Source: Zeus faber (lineage: Eukaryota > Chordata > Actinopteri > Zeiformes > Zeidae). From it: DNA of 64,000 bases. Below the pieces are notes generated by a model. The model worked only from the letters and a program-made list of their open reading frames with translations. It searched no databases and was not told where the DNA came from. The stretch spans positions 45,934,761-45,998,760 of the forward strand of contig OY482846.1 of the NCBI GenBank assembly GCA_960531495.1, read 5' to 3'. This document shows positions 1 through 11,412 of the stretch, piece after piece. The first letter of the stretch is position 1, and each line of letters starts with the position of its first letter. A program made the position numbers and the translations under genes.

Positions 1-53
<53 letters not shown>

Positions 54-58
54 GCGTA
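1..58. repeat. (TG)n microsatellite, window edge
   Basis: A pure TG run fills bases 1-48 and continues as an interrupted TG/CG run to 58. It is cut by the window edge, so its full length is unknown. It passes into an AT-rich stretch. Confidence 0.97.
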
Positions 59-133
59 TATATATATACAATATAATTATATGATTAAAAAATATATATA
101 AATGATAAAATAAAAAAATAGATATTTTATATA

Positions 134-144
134 AAAATATATCT

Positions 145-181
<37 letters not shown>

Positions 182-195
182 GGGAGATATATTTT
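134..195. repeat. AT-rich perfect palindrome
   Basis: Two 16-bp arms are exact reverse complements: AAAATATATCTCCCTA at 134-149 and its complement at 180-195. They flank a (TA)n run that is itself self-complementary, so the whole 62 bp can fold as one hairpin or cruciform. No gene is associated with it. Confidence 0.85.
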
Positions 196-642
196 AGTTT
201 TCATAGTTAACTATAGTCTTTAAGTCTGCATTACAGTCAAGCAAAAAACGTTGGTAACTTCATAGACTGTTGTCGCTGCTCAACTCAAGGTGGAGGCTCT
301 ACCTGCTCACCTACTCTACCTGAACACCTGCGCTGGTCATCTTCCCCCAGACATCCCCCATCACTTGTGTGTGAATGTCTCACAAAGGCACCAATATTCA
401 TCTCCGAAATGTCGTCAAATTATCGACATCTTATTTATACATTGACATCTTTCTTTTTTCCTTCACTTCATTTATTTAACAAAAATAATATTGTTTTCTT
501 ATTTCAATTTAATTAAAAAAATAAAAAATAAAATAAAAGAACATCTCCTCTTTAAAATCGCGCAGGAAAGAGCCTGTGAACGACACCGCTTCCTCATCGA
601 TATTCGGTTTTTGAAGAAAACAAAAAAAAAAAACCCCAAAAC

Positions 643-702
<60 letters not shown>
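643..702. repeat. (AAT)n trinucleotide microsatellite
   Basis: About 20 AAT units run directly into the CpG-rich promoter-like segment. They produce spurious poly-Ile and poly-Tyr reading frames, which are not coding. Confidence 0.95.
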
Positions 703-714
703 CATCATCATTTT

Positions 715-1132
715 GAAGCGATCGACGTCGAGACGGCAACGAATCGGCTCGCTCGGGCGCACGGGCGCTGATTGGTCGAGGTGGGATTGCGGGCGGTACC
801 GGAAGCGACGGCGGCGCTCGCACGCCCCGCCCACTCGAGCAGCAGCGGTCCTGGCCCGGGGAGAAGAATGGGAGCGCGGGTGGGACTAACGTGCTAACTG
901 ACGCCTTAACATGAAGCCGGCGGACGAGTCGTAGGTTTTTAAAGGGGTTTTTTTGGGGAGGGGGTGTAAAATACAACCGGCTTTCTATGTCTTGTTAGGT
1001 GTTCGCTTTCGGGGTGGTTTTTTTTTTTGTTTTTTTTCTCCTCTCTCTCTCTCCCTCCCCCTGTGTGGCTTGTTACACTTCTCCCATTGGGAAACACGGG
1101 AGAGGAGCCTCGTTGTGAATTCCCAGTTCACT
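715..1132 (+). promoter_or_regulatory. raph1: Candidate raph1 promoter and non-coding first exon
   Basis: Bases 715-950 are GC- and CpG-rich within an AT-rich surround. They contain an inverted CCAAT (ATTGG, 771-775), an ETS-type ACCGGAAG (798-805) and a GC box CCCCGCCC (825-832). No TATA box is evident, as expected for a CpG-island promoter. A strong donor, CACT/GTAAGTGG, sits at 1132/1133. The first coding exon of raph1 begins at its ATG right after an acceptor, so an upstream 5' UTR exon must exist, and this is the best visible candidate. A seven-codon upstream ORF (ATG 911, stop 932-934) would lie inside it. The link to raph1, 35 kb away, is inference. The segment could instead serve another gene or be a different transcription start. 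Confidence 0.4.
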
Positions 1133-2073
1133 GTAAGTGGATTCTCCCTTTTTGTTATCTATATATTCATATTTACCATTGATATATAATGTGTTTGTGT
1201 AATACATATTTATATATATTATATCTATATATATATATATATAGATATGTGTGTGTGTGTGTGTATCTATATATTTATATATAGATATATATATCATAAA
1301 ACGCATGCCGGCTACCGGAGCGTAGGGTGGCAGCCCATCCTAGAATGTGCCCCCGTTGAAAGAAAGGGAACCGGCGAGATGAGCCTGTTTTGTTCTGATC
1401 GTTGGAAGAGGAAAAAAAAAAAAAAAAAGGAGCCCGACGCTTGTACAAAACACGCCCGGTGCGGCTGCCGGGTGCCGACTGATATGCGTGGAGATGGAAT
1501 AATCCGCTTCGATGTGGGTTTTTATTTATTTTTGTCCCTATGCGGCCATTGAACGCTCCTTTTCTTAGGAGGAGGGTGTGCGGTGCCCGGGGCCGACAGG
1601 GACGGAGCCGCTGGGATTTTAAAGGGTGCCGATTGAATGTGGGACAGTTTTTTGTTTTTTTTTGTTTCCCTTTAAAAACATAAAAATGAAATAAAAATCT
1701 GTATCCAGGTTATTTATTTGCAGCCGATTTCTTTTCTGCGTTTTAAATGGATCGGAACCGGAGATTTTTTTTTTTCTCCCTTGTCAGTCCCCACCCTGTT
1801 TGGCTGGAGGACGCTATCAGCTGCTCGGTTTGGCCGATGGATTGTTTTATCACTTTGAACGTTTTGTGCCGGTGTGATGATCTAATTGAACACACATCAG
1901 AAAATGTCAGCAGGAAGTTGTTGTAATCATATCGGGCGGTAACGCGCTGTCCACCCACCGTGTCTAGGTCCCATTGTTAGCCAAATAGTCACCGGCCATC
2001 CCCACTTAGTGCAGATGGAGGGCCCAGCTCCTTTTGTCTTGGTCTTTTATTTTTGCACGTCCTATACTATTCA

Positions 2074-2165
2074 AGATTCAAGAGGTTATTTGTCATATAC
2101 ATACGGTCATACATATACAGTATGCAGTGAAATGTCAAAGCTTGGCATTGAGGCTGCAGTCACCG
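2074..2165 (-). repeat. Dispersed LINE-tail-like repeat
   Basis: The segment beginning AGATTCAAGAGG and continuing through TTTGTCATATACATAC to GCAGTGAAATGTC closely resembles the segment at 48832-48900. There it lies at the 3' end of a LINE coding remnant on the - strand. The shared order of these words in two places shows one repeat family. The LINE assignment is carried over from the second copy. Confidence 0.6.
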
Positions 2166-2587
2166 GGTATAACTACATAAACCGTCTGCACTGTGTCGCA
2201 GTTAGTCAGCTCGAAAAAGAAGGTTCAAGACAATTCATTTGACTGCCACGAATTGGGGAAAATAGGACGTAGGCAAAACACCCACGGTGACGCCCTGCTG
2301 TCCTGCGCTGCTCAGCGGCATACTCAAGGCATTAACAGTGTAAAGATAATGACCCTTCATTGGTCGTGGGGTCAGAGGTCATTTGCACAGAGGCAGCAAA
2401 CGGTGCCAGTGTCTGGCTACCATATGGGGGACAGTGTTTCTTCTCTGTGAACACGCTCCGTGTGTGTGTTTGTACTCCCACAGCAGTGTAAAAAAAATAG
2501 TGCATTAACACGGTTTCTCCGAGGGAAAACCAGTTGACTCCTGGCAGTGAGCTTGATCTTTTTATTTATATTTTTTTATTTAAACTA

Positions 2588-2618
<31 letters not shown>

Positions 2619-3708
2619 AATCAATGATACAAAACTGGCACATAAGCTGAAGACACCATAAGCCACTTGGCAAGTCCTATTTGCCGTATTGCATCCATAA
2701 TGGAACGTCTGTATCCTTGAGGCAGACTCGATTTGCATCCCTATGGCCCTTGGAGTGCACTATGCACAGCCTGGAGACACAACAGTAGCAACGCCACTCG
2801 TTCGCTTACAGTGCAGTTAATGGGTCGAAAATAAGTCGCAGTCTCCGAGTAGTTGGTCCCTTTGAACACGGATGCCTAAAGCTTGTTATAGTTTTTGCAA
2901 GGGGAGCATAACAGGAGTTTGGAGTCAGGTTTCACTCTTGGTCTTTGGCGAAGCACACACCTGGAACCAAGCTTACAGAGTATTTCATGTTCAACCCCTT
3001 TGTTGAAACGGGTCTTAGTTTGTCCTGCGAATAGATTGTGGTAGCAACAATTTTCCTTGTCGGTATGTAGACAAAAATATGCACGCGATATCCCTGAGAT
3101 TCTAAACGGTTGGGTGTCATTACTAGCAGCTAAACACACTTGAACATGAGGGCCAGTGTGACTCCTCACCCGGCACAGTCCAAGAGAATGTGGAGAGGAA
3201 TATGATGGGCAGGGATCAATATTGTCCACGTATCATGAAAACTTGAACTTGTGGCTGTGCCCACAGGCCACATGGGCCCTGCAATGTCAACACTGTCTCA
3301 TTTACGGATGAGATTTTCATTGCAATTTATTTATGGGGAGCTTCTGTTTAAATAGTCGCTACAGAGGTGAGTGTAGGTGATGCCGGAAGCTGTCGAGGAC
3401 GAGAAAAATACATAAGGCGTGTGACCAGATTAGGCTCGGGCGATCGCTGGGGGGCGATCCTATAGTCGGTCGCTGGGGGGCAGCGATCGACGATATACCA
3501 TCTTATCGGGGGCGCCCGGGCGGTGGGGTTCGTGCACACATTAAACATAATCTAATGTTATGTGGCAAATGCAGTCTCCCTGTTCCAGAGGTGCAGGATT
3601 TATGGTTTACAAGTGAAGTATTTACACAAAACATCCAGTTTTTACTAAATTAAGTACTGTAGCAACAAAAAGCTACGGGGAGGCGTGCGTCCGGACGGTG
3701 GGGACGCA

Positions 3709-3743
<35 letters not shown>

Positions 3744-3844
3744 GAACAGTACCGAGTAAGGACTTGTACAGTCCCTTAACTCACTATTGTTTTCAAACTT
3801 TGTTTCGTACATGTAGGAAACAAACTAAAATAAATGGATGTAAA

Positions 3845-4600
3845 ATACGGGAGCTGGCGTGCACCGCTATCTAGAGGAGAAACAAAAAAAAAAATTCTGC
3901 ACTAATTCTCTGAGTTAGATTTATGTTTTTCATTTTTCAATGAAATGTTTCAATGTAAGTCTTTCTCTATGAGATTATATAATGTATTGCTGTATTATAA
4001 TCACAAGATTTGTATATTGAGCGGCAGGTACGTGTCTGAGCACCTGCCCCATGGACCCCTCAGGTCCCATTTTATCAGGCGACCTTTTACATTTTTTTAA
4101 ATTTATTATAATTTTTAAAATTATTGGTTGTTGAGGTAGAGGATTGTCTGGGCAAGATATATTCATGAGGATTTCCTCATGAACCTCGCAGCTCGGCGCA
4201 CCTGTGATGTGGCTCAGCTGTGCTGCTCCGTTTCCCCAGAGCGGCAAAATGCCTAGAGCCTGAGCTGGGGGTCCATGTGATTTTTCTTTTTCTTTTTCTT
4301 TGAGCACCTGCCCCTAAAAGTCTCTGTACGGAACTGTAGAGGGGAAGTGAGACCTGATCCCCTGTGGTTACAGGACAGCTCTGAGCGAAGAGGGGGAGAC
4401 CCTCCGCCCTCTCTCCCTCCCTCCCTCCCTCTCTCCCTCTCTCCGCTCCAGTTTCAGAACACAGTAAACTGCCCTTACACCGTTTCAATTCTCAGATTTT
4501 TCCTGGGGGATAAAACGTCTGTCATCAATGTCAGTCGTGATCAATGGAGTCGATCGCCGATGACGGAGACGATCGCCGATAGACGATTTGAATCTTAAAT
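3845..4600. repeat. Dispersed repeat family X, copy 1
   Basis: This block matches 46728-47300 over most of its length. Shared words in the same order include TGCTGTATTATAATCACAAG, GATTGTCTGGGCAAGAT, ATTCATGAGGA, CCTCATGAACCTCGCA, GAGCGGCAAAA and GTCTGTCATCAATGTC. Both copies end near GATCGCCGA-containing sequence. Similar CGATCG-rich sequence at 3430-3500 suggests the full element may begin near 3420. No transposase frame was recognised. It is probably a non-autonomous DNA element. Confidence 0.7.
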
Positions 4601-4954
4601 CGGCCCAAACCTATCGGGCACTGGACACCCCCTTTGTACAAAAAGATCCAGAGCATAGGCGCTGGCAGTGTAGGTTCACCCAGTGTTGTGTTACAACCAA
4701 GGGGTGTCGGGGAAAGAAGGACAGGGGGAGGAGGATGGCACTTCAAACGCAGCCCGTAACACAGTGTGATGGGCAGCCGGAGGGGAGAATGCAACCTGAT
4801 CCAGCTACCCAGTGAGAGGAGGAACCTCTTCCTTGGCCGGGAGAGTAACCGGTGCCAAGCAGGAGGGGCCACTGGTTGTGGCATTGCCCCACTTTAGCTC
4901 GCTCTTTAATGCCAATCAAGTTGCCATACCCAGGGTGTGTCCTGTATGTGCTTG

Positions 4955-4956
<2 letters not shown>

Positions 4957-5033
<77 letters not shown>

Positions 5034-5055
5034 TGTGTGTCTGTGTGTCTGTGTA
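4957..5055. repeat. (TG)n microsatellite with TCTG interruptions
   Basis: A pure TG run extends to about 5032 and then carries CTGTGTGT interruptions at its 3' end. Confidence 0.97.
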
Positions 5056-7444
5056 CGTGTACGCCTGCACGCCCAAGCGTCTAACCCCCCCTGTCCATCC
5101 ATCTACAGGGCTTTGTTCTGCTAGCATTTCACTGACCTTTGTAATAATTTCGCTCAGGCTAGTAAATACATAGTTATTTATAATCATAATTTATAACCAT
5201 ACAAATAAGTTATCCTGTGCATAGGATTGCATTGCATATACTGCTCATTTTATAAATGTGACTGTTTTAACTTACTTCCTCATTCTATTTTTATTTTATT
5301 ATAAACTTTTTTCAGGCTGTTAAGCTTTTTGCAATGCAAATCTTCTGCAGACAGGCAGCAATAATCACCACAAAAAAAACCTCCCAGTACATGTTAATGC
5401 ACCTGGCAAAATGAAGTCGTTCTGATCTTTTGGGGACAGCTGCCCCAGCCATTTGGAGACAAAGACAAATGGCTCTATGAGCCCGGACACTGACCCCCCC
5501 TCCCTGTTAGCCCATTCAGTGCCAAAGTAATCTCAGCTCCCTTTCTGTGGCAAGAAATCAATTGTTTAATATCAAAACACAGTTGTCCATAATATGACAA
5601 TTGATTCCTGTTATTTATGGTAAGGAAAGGTCTTATCAAAAAGATTTCACTTGCACTCTTTCTAATGCTTAAACCCCTGTTGTTCTTTTAACACGACAAC
5701 TGAACTCTAACACATAAGTCACATCTTGCACAGTGTTACACATCACTACAACCTGGAAGTTAGTAGTGATGTCAAAGCGTCGTCTTGTCAGCCCGTCTTT
5801 GGTCGATGTGGGGAGGAGGGAGGTGCTCGTCTTTCTGGCAGTCATTTTTTATTCCATCAGGCAGAACGAGGGCAACCTCCTCTCCACAGAGAGGGATACA
5901 TCTGGGTTCTCAGTCAGCAGGCGCACTCAAGCGATGTACGCAACATGTGCGTGCCACGCGACAGGAGAAGGATATACATGCAGCATTTGTGTCGAGGAAT
6001 ACACGTTCATATATTTAGTGTTTAGCCAGAGCAATGGAGATGAACCAATTGAACCTTTTATTTTTTTAATTTTTTTTTTAGTCACAGTTAAATAAAGACT
6101 GTTGGTTTAGGGGGGGGGGGGGCATTAAAACAGAATGATCTTTGTATAATACATGTTCTCCATTACAGGCATCAATAATACTTCTGTGTCCAGGAGACAC
6201 TTTTATTCATATCCGACATGTTTTCATATCACTCTTGTTATTTTCCAATTTTCCAGTGGGGATATTCAATCCAATACCAGGGTCTGTATCACGAGAATCC
6301 CGACCGCAGCGTGACCTGCATTGTTTTTGGCCACGTTTTCCATCGGAAACATGAACATCACACATTTTCCTTCTCGTTTGCCGACCTATATTTGCATATG
6401 TATTTCAATTTAATCTACAGCGGTGTTTTCTCTGTCTCTCCACCCGGTTTGGATCTTTTTGCAGCTTCGCCATCAATCCAGCGTTTGCCGCTTCCTCTTT
6501 TGCCGCACGGTTTGTCTAAGCAGCTTAGGCTGGTATTAATCGATACGAGGCTGACAAAGGCAGATGGCTCATTCTCACTGTTTGTTTGTTTTTTGTTTTT
6601 TTTTGTTTGTTTTTGCGGTGGGGTGGATTCAAAGCCCTCTCAGCCCTGTTCATATTTACCCAAACGCCCAGACACATACAAACACACACTGTTACAGGGC
6701 TCAGATGCTCAGTCCCATTCCCTGGTCTAGAGGGCCAATCGGTGTTGACATAACAAGTCCATATAACAGAAAATAGGAGGGCCTTGTTTTTTTTTTGTGT
6801 AAAAAATAAAATACAGCCGACTCTTTTTTTCTTCTTTCTTCTAAGCACACCCATCCTCCTACCAGATATATTCTCTTGGATAATCACCCTAAAACTGATC
6901 TTGGTGTCCAAGGCCACTCAGGGGAATCTCATCCCAGTGGCAGTTCTAAGTAGGAATGCCAATACCTATATAGAATATCAGTGACATGAGTATTGGGCAG
7001 GTGGGGAGAACACATTTACGATACGGTGCCACCCATTTTCCCCACCTTCCCATGTGTTTTCCACCAAAATCCCCGTTAAGGCTCCACCATGACGGTGCCG
7101 TATCAGGTTGACGGATGGGGCTGGCTGGGAGACGGGCGGCCTGGAAGCGTGCACCGGCATAATGGGCCTTTGATGTTGAGAGCGCTCAGTAATGCTTAAA
7201 GCCACCACTGCTGAGAAAACTCAGAAGCTCAGGAAAAAAAAAATGCAAGCTGTCCATCAGCATGGGGAAAAATGCTTGATTGACTATAGATGATGGACGA
7301 CCTATACAGCACAGGGATTAAACTGTGAGTTTATTTCTTTCCTCCTCCCAGCTTGGAGTTGTGCTGTTTTGTATCCCAAACCTAATTTAAATCCTGCAGT
7401 TATTGTTTAGACCAGGAATGCCCAAACCTTTTCCACTGGAGGTT

Positions 7445-7583
<139 letters not shown>

Positions 7584-10500
7584 ATATATATTTTTTTATC
7601 CCTTTTGTGATCCATTTATATGACATTGTAACCATTAAAATAAACCATTAGTATAACAGAAACAATTCCCCCACTTCAGTTGCAATCTCTCTGTCAGCAG
7701 AGTTCAGCTGGTTCTCATGGATCATGATAGTAGTTGTGTGTAGGGGGGTTATAGAGGGGGTTCTGCCTGCCCTAGTACTTAAGCTGTTAAGATGCCCCCC
7801 CACACCCCTTCAGTTTGTTTGTGAAGTTATTTACTCCCCATTGACCTCTGGGTAACATTCCACTCAAATCCATAGAGGATACTTTTTTTTTCATCCCATA
7901 AATTGACTGCGTGGAATGTGACAAAATTTGCAGCAATATCCCATTCTGTCGGGTACAGCCTCGTTTTAGTATACTCTGTGACCGTGACAACAGAGTTGCC
8001 TCTGTGTTATATTTTTTCGGGGAGATCCGTGCTATGTTGTTGTTTGTGTGTGCAGTTCTGATGGCGGGAGCGTGCTTCTAAATCATTGGAGCAAACACGT
8101 TTCTGGCTGAGTGTGGGAAAATGCACTCCAGACCCACTCCGGACTGGATTTGAGTTGTCACGCTTTTTGAAATGTGGCTCAGAATGGGGTGGAAGCAAAG
8201 CCCTTGTAACATTTTTAAAGAGGAAAACAAACTCTCAAGTCCTTTTTAAAATATTCCAAACAAGTGTGTTTTGGTTTTACTTCTAGCTGTGATCTGGGGT
8301 TGCCCTCAAAGAAATTGGACCTAAAATTGTTTTGCCGTTAAATATGCAGCACGGCACCCTGAACCAAACATCCAACTCACATCTATCACAGAGTAGTATT
8401 ACTGCTTTTTTGGGTGGTTCTCAAGTGTTGGTTGACACCCTTAGTAACGTTATTGTTTGGAAGGAGACCAGCGCTTGTCACGCTGCCCACTTTGCAGTTT
8501 TGGGCCAAGAGCTGTGGCGGGTCACCGCACATCGTTGAATCGCTCGTAGGGCTGCTAGAAAACCTACCTTGCTTGGCTGCAGATCATGTTGCCAACCAGA
8601 CCGGAGGGGTGGGGGAACACCTGTGCAGGGAAGAGAGGGGGTGGGATGGCAAGAGGCGGTCTGCAAAAATGTTGTAAATAAAACGGATGTAATTTGATTT
8701 GGAACGCTCACGTAAATCGCTGTTAAAAACAAAACAAGGACACTCTTGGAAACGCTAGGGTCATACCTTCCCCCCCCCCCCCCTTATGCCCTCCTCTGCC
8801 AATGTCTAGGAGCCTCAGGGTTTTTCACTAGACTGGGCTCAGAAAACCACAGTCTCAGATTTGTACAGGTTGATTATGTCTCCCGGATTCCTTTCTTCAA
8901 TGGATATGTATACGCTTTCTTTTTTTTTTACTCGTTTCCTCCGGGTTAACTTGTGACTGTGAAATCGTGCGGAATTGGAGCGAGTAGCGCCCGCAAACCG
9001 AGAGCTGAATGAGTTCCCACCGCGCCTGTCTTCGCGAAAGTAGGTTTGGCGCTGCTGTTTTTTATCAAGAGGATCCCTTCACAGTCACTGAAACCTGCCG
9101 GCTTAATCTCGCGGAATAGATGTGTGCCGGCCTGTGTATGTGCGCGTGGGTCTCTTTCAACCGAATCTCATTGACTAATACCCTGGCAGCTTTTGAGTCA
9201 GTCCGAGCCCCCCATTGACAGAGTCTGCGTTCCGTGCTGAGCTGAGCTCGTGGCTGAGTCTTCGCTAATCTTTCACCTCACTCCGCTGATCTCTACTCTC
9301 CAGTGATTCCTGATTATTCTCAAGCCCACGTGCCGCGGGTGAGCCCTCTACTCCGTGAACCCAATCGCGGTAACTGGATTTGGGACAGCAACAGGGACAC
9401 AAACACTCGAGAGGTCACACAGGGCACGGGCGCGGGTGCAGACTTGGCCTGCCGGCTTAATCGCCCACTACGCCGACGCAGTCTATTCATATCTGTCGGG
9501 AGATAACTATAATGAAGCTGGGTGAGAGGATCGAGATTCCATTCACCTTGGCTGAGCTGTGAGTGTGCTGCACTAATGACAAACAGGCTGGTGAGCTGTG
9601 CATAATGACTTTTTTTCGGTTCATGACGAACTACATCGTAGCTCATCAGTGACAAGGCTTAAACATAGCCAAAACACACACTGTCTCCCAAGAAAGAAGT
9701 TCATCAGGTTCAAAAGTAAAGAACAACTTAACGCTCACTTCCTCTCTTTTCTACTCCCTCACTGTATATGTGTGTTATATTCCTCATAAACCCCACCGGC
9801 AGACAGCCAGCCAGCCAGCCAACCAACCAATGGGACCTCCATCAGATCCCACCGGCCATCGTGGGAACATTCCTAATGCGGCGTTGTTCCGTAATTCCCA
9901 CCATGTGTGGTTTTCCAGAGCGGAGAGCTCGCAGCGTGGACCGTGGAGAATCCCTCTGAGGAGTTGTGACCGGCTCCTTGTAATCGCAACCACATTTCAG
10001 TGCATGTGAGGCTGGAGTGGTAGAAATGCCCGTAGAAAATGTTCTGGGGTCAGTTGAGCGTCTTCGCCGCTGCTAGCCCTCCCAGGAAACATCAGGTTTT
10101 AGTCGCATCACACACAAGAATACGTCTCCCGTCGAACGCTTGTTGACTTTGTGCGAATGCTTGCGACTGGACTGCACATGCAGGCAACGGTTGAAGCTAC
10201 AGTCGCAAACGTGTTACAGTACCAGTTGTTCATAATTCTGCCAGAGTGTATTTAGGTAATGCTTTTGGATTATATTGTTGGTAGATAGTTTTGGTTTTCA
10301 CATTCTGATGTTTTTTTTTTTTTTGTTTTTTTTTTTTGGCGAAGTCGTAATCGTTCGACATATAGCGCCTGTTCAGGGCTATATGCGCTTGACAGAACTC
10401 TTAAAAGGTTGCGTTTACGCACACGGGCAAAAAAGTGGCAGTTGTGAGAAAATGTGTTGAAAAGCCTGTTAATGTTTTGGTCAAGCGGACATCTGTTTCT

Positions 10501-10604
10501 CAAAGGACCGTTGTTTCCGTAGGATTTGGTGTAATAATCTTCTACTGTATACCAAAATATTATCTATTGTAATACAATAAAGATTAGCGTTGGAAGACAT
10601 ACTG

Positions 10605-11412
10605 TATATACACTGATTAGCCACGGCATTAACACTGCCGGCATAATATGGTGTAGGTCCCACTTGAGCCGCCGAAACAACTCTGACCTGCCGAGGCACA
10701 AGACCTCTGTAAGTGTACTGTGGTATCTGGCACCAAGAGTCCTTAAGTCCTGTAAGAAGAGCGTTGGGGCCGCCATGGATCAGGCTTGTTGTTCCAGCAC
10801 ATTCCGCAGATGCACGATTGGACTGAGATCTGGGGACTTTTGGAGGCCAAGTCAACACCTTGAACTCTGGTCATGTTCCTCAAACCATTCCTTAACAGTT
10901 TTTGTGCAGTGTGGCAGGGCGCTTTATCCCGGTGAAAGAGGCTACCACCACCAGGGAATAACGTTGCCATGAAGGGGTGAACTTAGTCTGCGACAATGTT
11001 TAGGTCGGTGCTGTGTGTCAAAGTAACATCCACATGAATGCCAGGACCCAAGTTTTCCCAGAAGAACATTGCCCGGAGCATCACACTGCCTCCACCGGCT
11101 TGCCTTCTTCCCATAGCGCATCCTGGTGCCATCTCTTCCGCAGGTAAACAACGCACTTGCACCCGGTCATCCACATGATGTACAAGGAAACGTGATTCAT
11201 CAGACCAGGCCACCTTCTTCCATTGCTGCACAGTCCAGTCAAAGTCGCTCGGATCCTGACGTTTTTCCTGCTGCCAACACATCAACTTCAGGAGCTGACT
11301 GTTCACTTGCTGCCTCATCTATCCCACCCCTTGAGAGGCGCCATTGGAACCAGATGATTAATGTTATTCACTTCACCTGTTAGTGGTTTTAATGTTGTGG
11401 CTGATCGGCGTA
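10605..11412 (-). mobile_element. Degenerate Tc1-like DNA transposon
   Basis: The ends are imperfect inverted repeats: CACTGATTAGCCACGGCATT on the left, and on the right the complement of CGATCAGCCACAACATTAAA. The - strand carries Tc1-type transposase pieces in order. These are WSDESRF with the first catalytic Asp and the HMAPGC/GRRQAGGGSVML-like core (about 11220-11060), RDKAPCHTA with the second Asp (about 10915), and a C-terminal WCQIPQ/GLVPRQVR stretch (about 10740-10660). The pieces lie in different frames, the third catalytic region is broken by a frameshift, and the N-terminal DNA-binding part is missing. It is a dead, internally deleted copy. Confidence 0.9.

Noticed and set aside
491..976. 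Open frames with poly-Ile, poly-Tyr or poly-Ile antisense content
   Set aside because: They are produced by the (AAT)n microsatellite and lie in promoter-like DNA, with no domain or conservation.
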